Origin: Paludibacteraceae bacterium | GTDB lineage: Bacteria > Bacteroidota > Bacteroidia > Bacteroidales > Paludibacteraceae | Assembly: GCA_905234685.1 (NCBI GenBank) | Contig: CAJOIR010000011.1 | Coordinates: 1-53,568 of the forward strand | Direction: 5' to 3' | DNA: 53,568 nt | Shown: one piece after another, positions 52,380-53,568 of the stretch | Position numbering within the stretch: the first letter of the stretch is position 1 | Layout: each line of letters starts with the position of its first letter | Program-made: the position numbers and the translations under genes | The notes under the pieces: model-generated | What the model was told of the DNA's origin: nothing | The model's database searches: none | What the model saw: only the letters and a program-made list of their open reading frames with translations

Positions 52380-53567
52380 TCAATCTTTCTTTGTCTTTAC
52401 AAGACGAATTGACATGCCAAAGTAGCGACCACAAGAACTTATTCTGGTAATTTCTGAACTTAAACCGCTAAAATGGAAAAAATATGCACTGTCATCACCT
52501 TTGGGTGTAGTCGTCCAGTACCAACCGGTTCCACTGTCAATTTCATGTCTGTCTCTGCTACCGGCTTCAGGAAGAAATACGGCCCCGGCTTTCTCCATTT
52601 TGTCCCACTCTGTATAAGAATATGCATTATCGGTATAGTTCTCAGAATTGGCGACAAAGGTTATTCCGTCAGGTTTAACCCAGTCGTCAGGCAGCAGAAA
52701 ATAACCTTTAATATTGCTTATTTTTCCCAGACTCTGCAGTTTCTGGGCATTTTCGCGGCCTGAAAGGATATACTCCCATTGGTCTTTGGACATTGTGTAC
52801 CAAGTGTCAGAGCCGGCGCCTGTAATTTTGTTATTGCCAAACTCAGACCATGAAGATGCGTAACCACTTTCGTGTCCTACATATGTAGGTTGGTCGCCAT
52901 GACCCCAACAGAAGAGGTCTATCATATCATCGTAGTTGTCATCACCTATATTTTCGTTGTTTTTGCCGGCAAAGTCATACTGGTTGGTAGCAAACGTCCA
53001 CCAATTATTAGACGGCTTGTACTGCAGATTGCCTGGAGAAAATATCACCTGTTTTGTGCTGGATACAGAGAACCCGTGCTCTTTCTCCGGCTCCGGGTCT
53101 TTGTCTTTACCTGCGCGTCGTATGGTGACATACTCGGTGAACTCACCTGCGGTGAAGGTTATATCCTGCTCATCGGCTTTCTCTGCGGTGTTAGGTTCAA
53201 CAGTGACGGTTACAGTGGCATTGCCGTCGCCGTTGTTGGGAGATATGCTTGCCCATGACTCTTCACATGAGGCTGACCATGCAATGTTGGCTGTCACGTC
53301 TATGGTGAAAGTGCCGCCGTCAGCAGGTGAGTTGATTTCCTTAGTGCTGACAGAGAACTTGCTCGGGTCTGGCGGTACGACAGGAGTTGAGCCTCCGGTG
53401 CTTACTTCTACCTTGCACTCGGCAGCAAACTTGCCGCATGACGCTACGATGGTTGCACGACCTTTCTGCTTTGCTGTTACCTTGCCATTTTCGTCAACAG
53501 TGGCGACACGCTCTTTTGTCGACTCCCAGATGACCTTTGGTGCGCCTGCCTCTGCATCTTCGGGTTC
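52380..53567 (-). CDS. Exported protein with Big_2, BACON and Fibrobacter-paralogous domains (5' end outside window)
   Basis: The frame is open from 53567 to the stop near 52380, so the N-terminus is missing; apparent starts inside (for example GTG 53297) are internal. In order: a Big_2-type Ig domain (STKERVATVDENGKVTAKQKG), a BACON domain (FSVSTKEINSPADGGTFTID, IAWSASCEESWASISPNNGDG), then a Fib_succ_major-type domain (KQVIFSPGNLQY, WWTFATNQYDFAG, FLLPDDWVKPDG, FLPEAGSRDRHE, GWYWTTT, MSIRLVKTKKD). Such proteins are typically surface lipoproteins of unknown ligand in gut Bacteroidales. At least 395 residues are visible. Confidence 0.87.
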   Translation of the reverse strand, partial: EPEDAEAGAPKVIWESTKERVATVDENGKVTAKQKGRATIVASCGKFAAECKVEVSTGGSTPVVPPDPSKFSVSTKEINSPADGGTFTIDVTANIAWSASCEESWASISPNNGDGNATVTVTVEPNTAEKADEQDITFTAGEFTEYVTIRRAGKDKDPEPEKEHGFSVSSTKQVIFSPGNLQYKPSNNWWTFATNQYDFAGKNNENIGDDNYDDMIDLFCWGHGDQPTYVGHESGYASSWSEFGNNKITGAGSDTWYTMSKDQWEYILSGRENAQKLQSLGKISNIKGYFLLPDDWVKPDGITFVANSENYTDNAYSYTEWDKMEKAGAVFLPEAGSRDRHEIDSGTGWYWTTTPKGDDSAYFFHFSGLSSEITRISSCGRYFGMSIRLVKTKKD

Positions 53568-53568
53568 G

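Overview
The window looks like a chromosomal segment from a member of the Bacteroidales (Bacteroidota), probably a Prevotella/Bacteroides-type gut or oral anaerobe; the genus cannot be fixed from sequence alone. The main support is the promoter type: many genes are preceded by the Bacteroidota -33/-7 pattern (TTTG or CTTG, 19-20 bases, TAnnTTTG), in several cases letter-perfect. Lipoprotein signals, a Bacteroidota-length LeuRS, bat (aerotolerance-type) genes, BACON/Big_2/Fibrobacter-paralogous domains and several C-terminal type IX secretion (T9SS)-like tails agree with this.

Region 1 (1-12.4 kb) is mostly core or metabolic: tRNA-Asp, a small lipoprotein, two FKBP-type prolyl isomerases, a polysaccharide flippase-like membrane protein, truA, then a small pectin cluster (GH28 polygalacturonase-type lipoprotein, DUF4861-like lipoprotein, and convergent uxaC), then leuS and tRNA-Lys. 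The 3' end of tRNA-Lys plus its terminator is present twice as a 62-bp direct repeat, which looks like the scar of an integrated element.

Region 2 (12.4-44.7 kb) is the accessory core: about 30 kb on one strand made of very large exported proteins (1867, 2438, 1194, 1259 and 2250 aa), a smaller exported protein with a C-terminal PVGD/membrane/RRR tail (335 aa), a RhuM-family gene sitting between them, and a final outer-membrane beta-barrel protein. The large proteins carry Ig-like, beta-helix-like, InlB/Flg_new-type, cadherin-like and two previously unnamed (to me) Cys-paired repeat families; four end in T9SS-type tails. The 1194-aa protein is a fusion of a PVGD-module (like the 335-aa protein) with a domain homologous to the C-terminal half of the 1867-aa protein, which implies that these two separate genes act together. 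The intergenic DNA here is unusual: microsatellites with periods 7, 8, 9 and 11, an 11-bp-phased array upstream of the 2438-aa gene, and a 20-bp palindrome between the -33 and -7 elements of its promoter.

Region 3 (44.7-53.6 kb) returns to housekeeping: thrS, prfC, then on the minus strand a reduced bat cluster (BatD-like membrane protein, BatA, and a BatB-BatC fusion), and finally a 5'-truncated exported protein with Big_2, BACON and Fibrobacter-paralogous domains running off the window end.

The best candidate for an undescribed system is the 12.7-44.6 kb surface-protein array, with its two-module (PVGD + surface domain) pairing, its two Cys-paired repeat families, and the repeat-rich DNA around its promoters. 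All functional statements for that array are inference from domain architecture.
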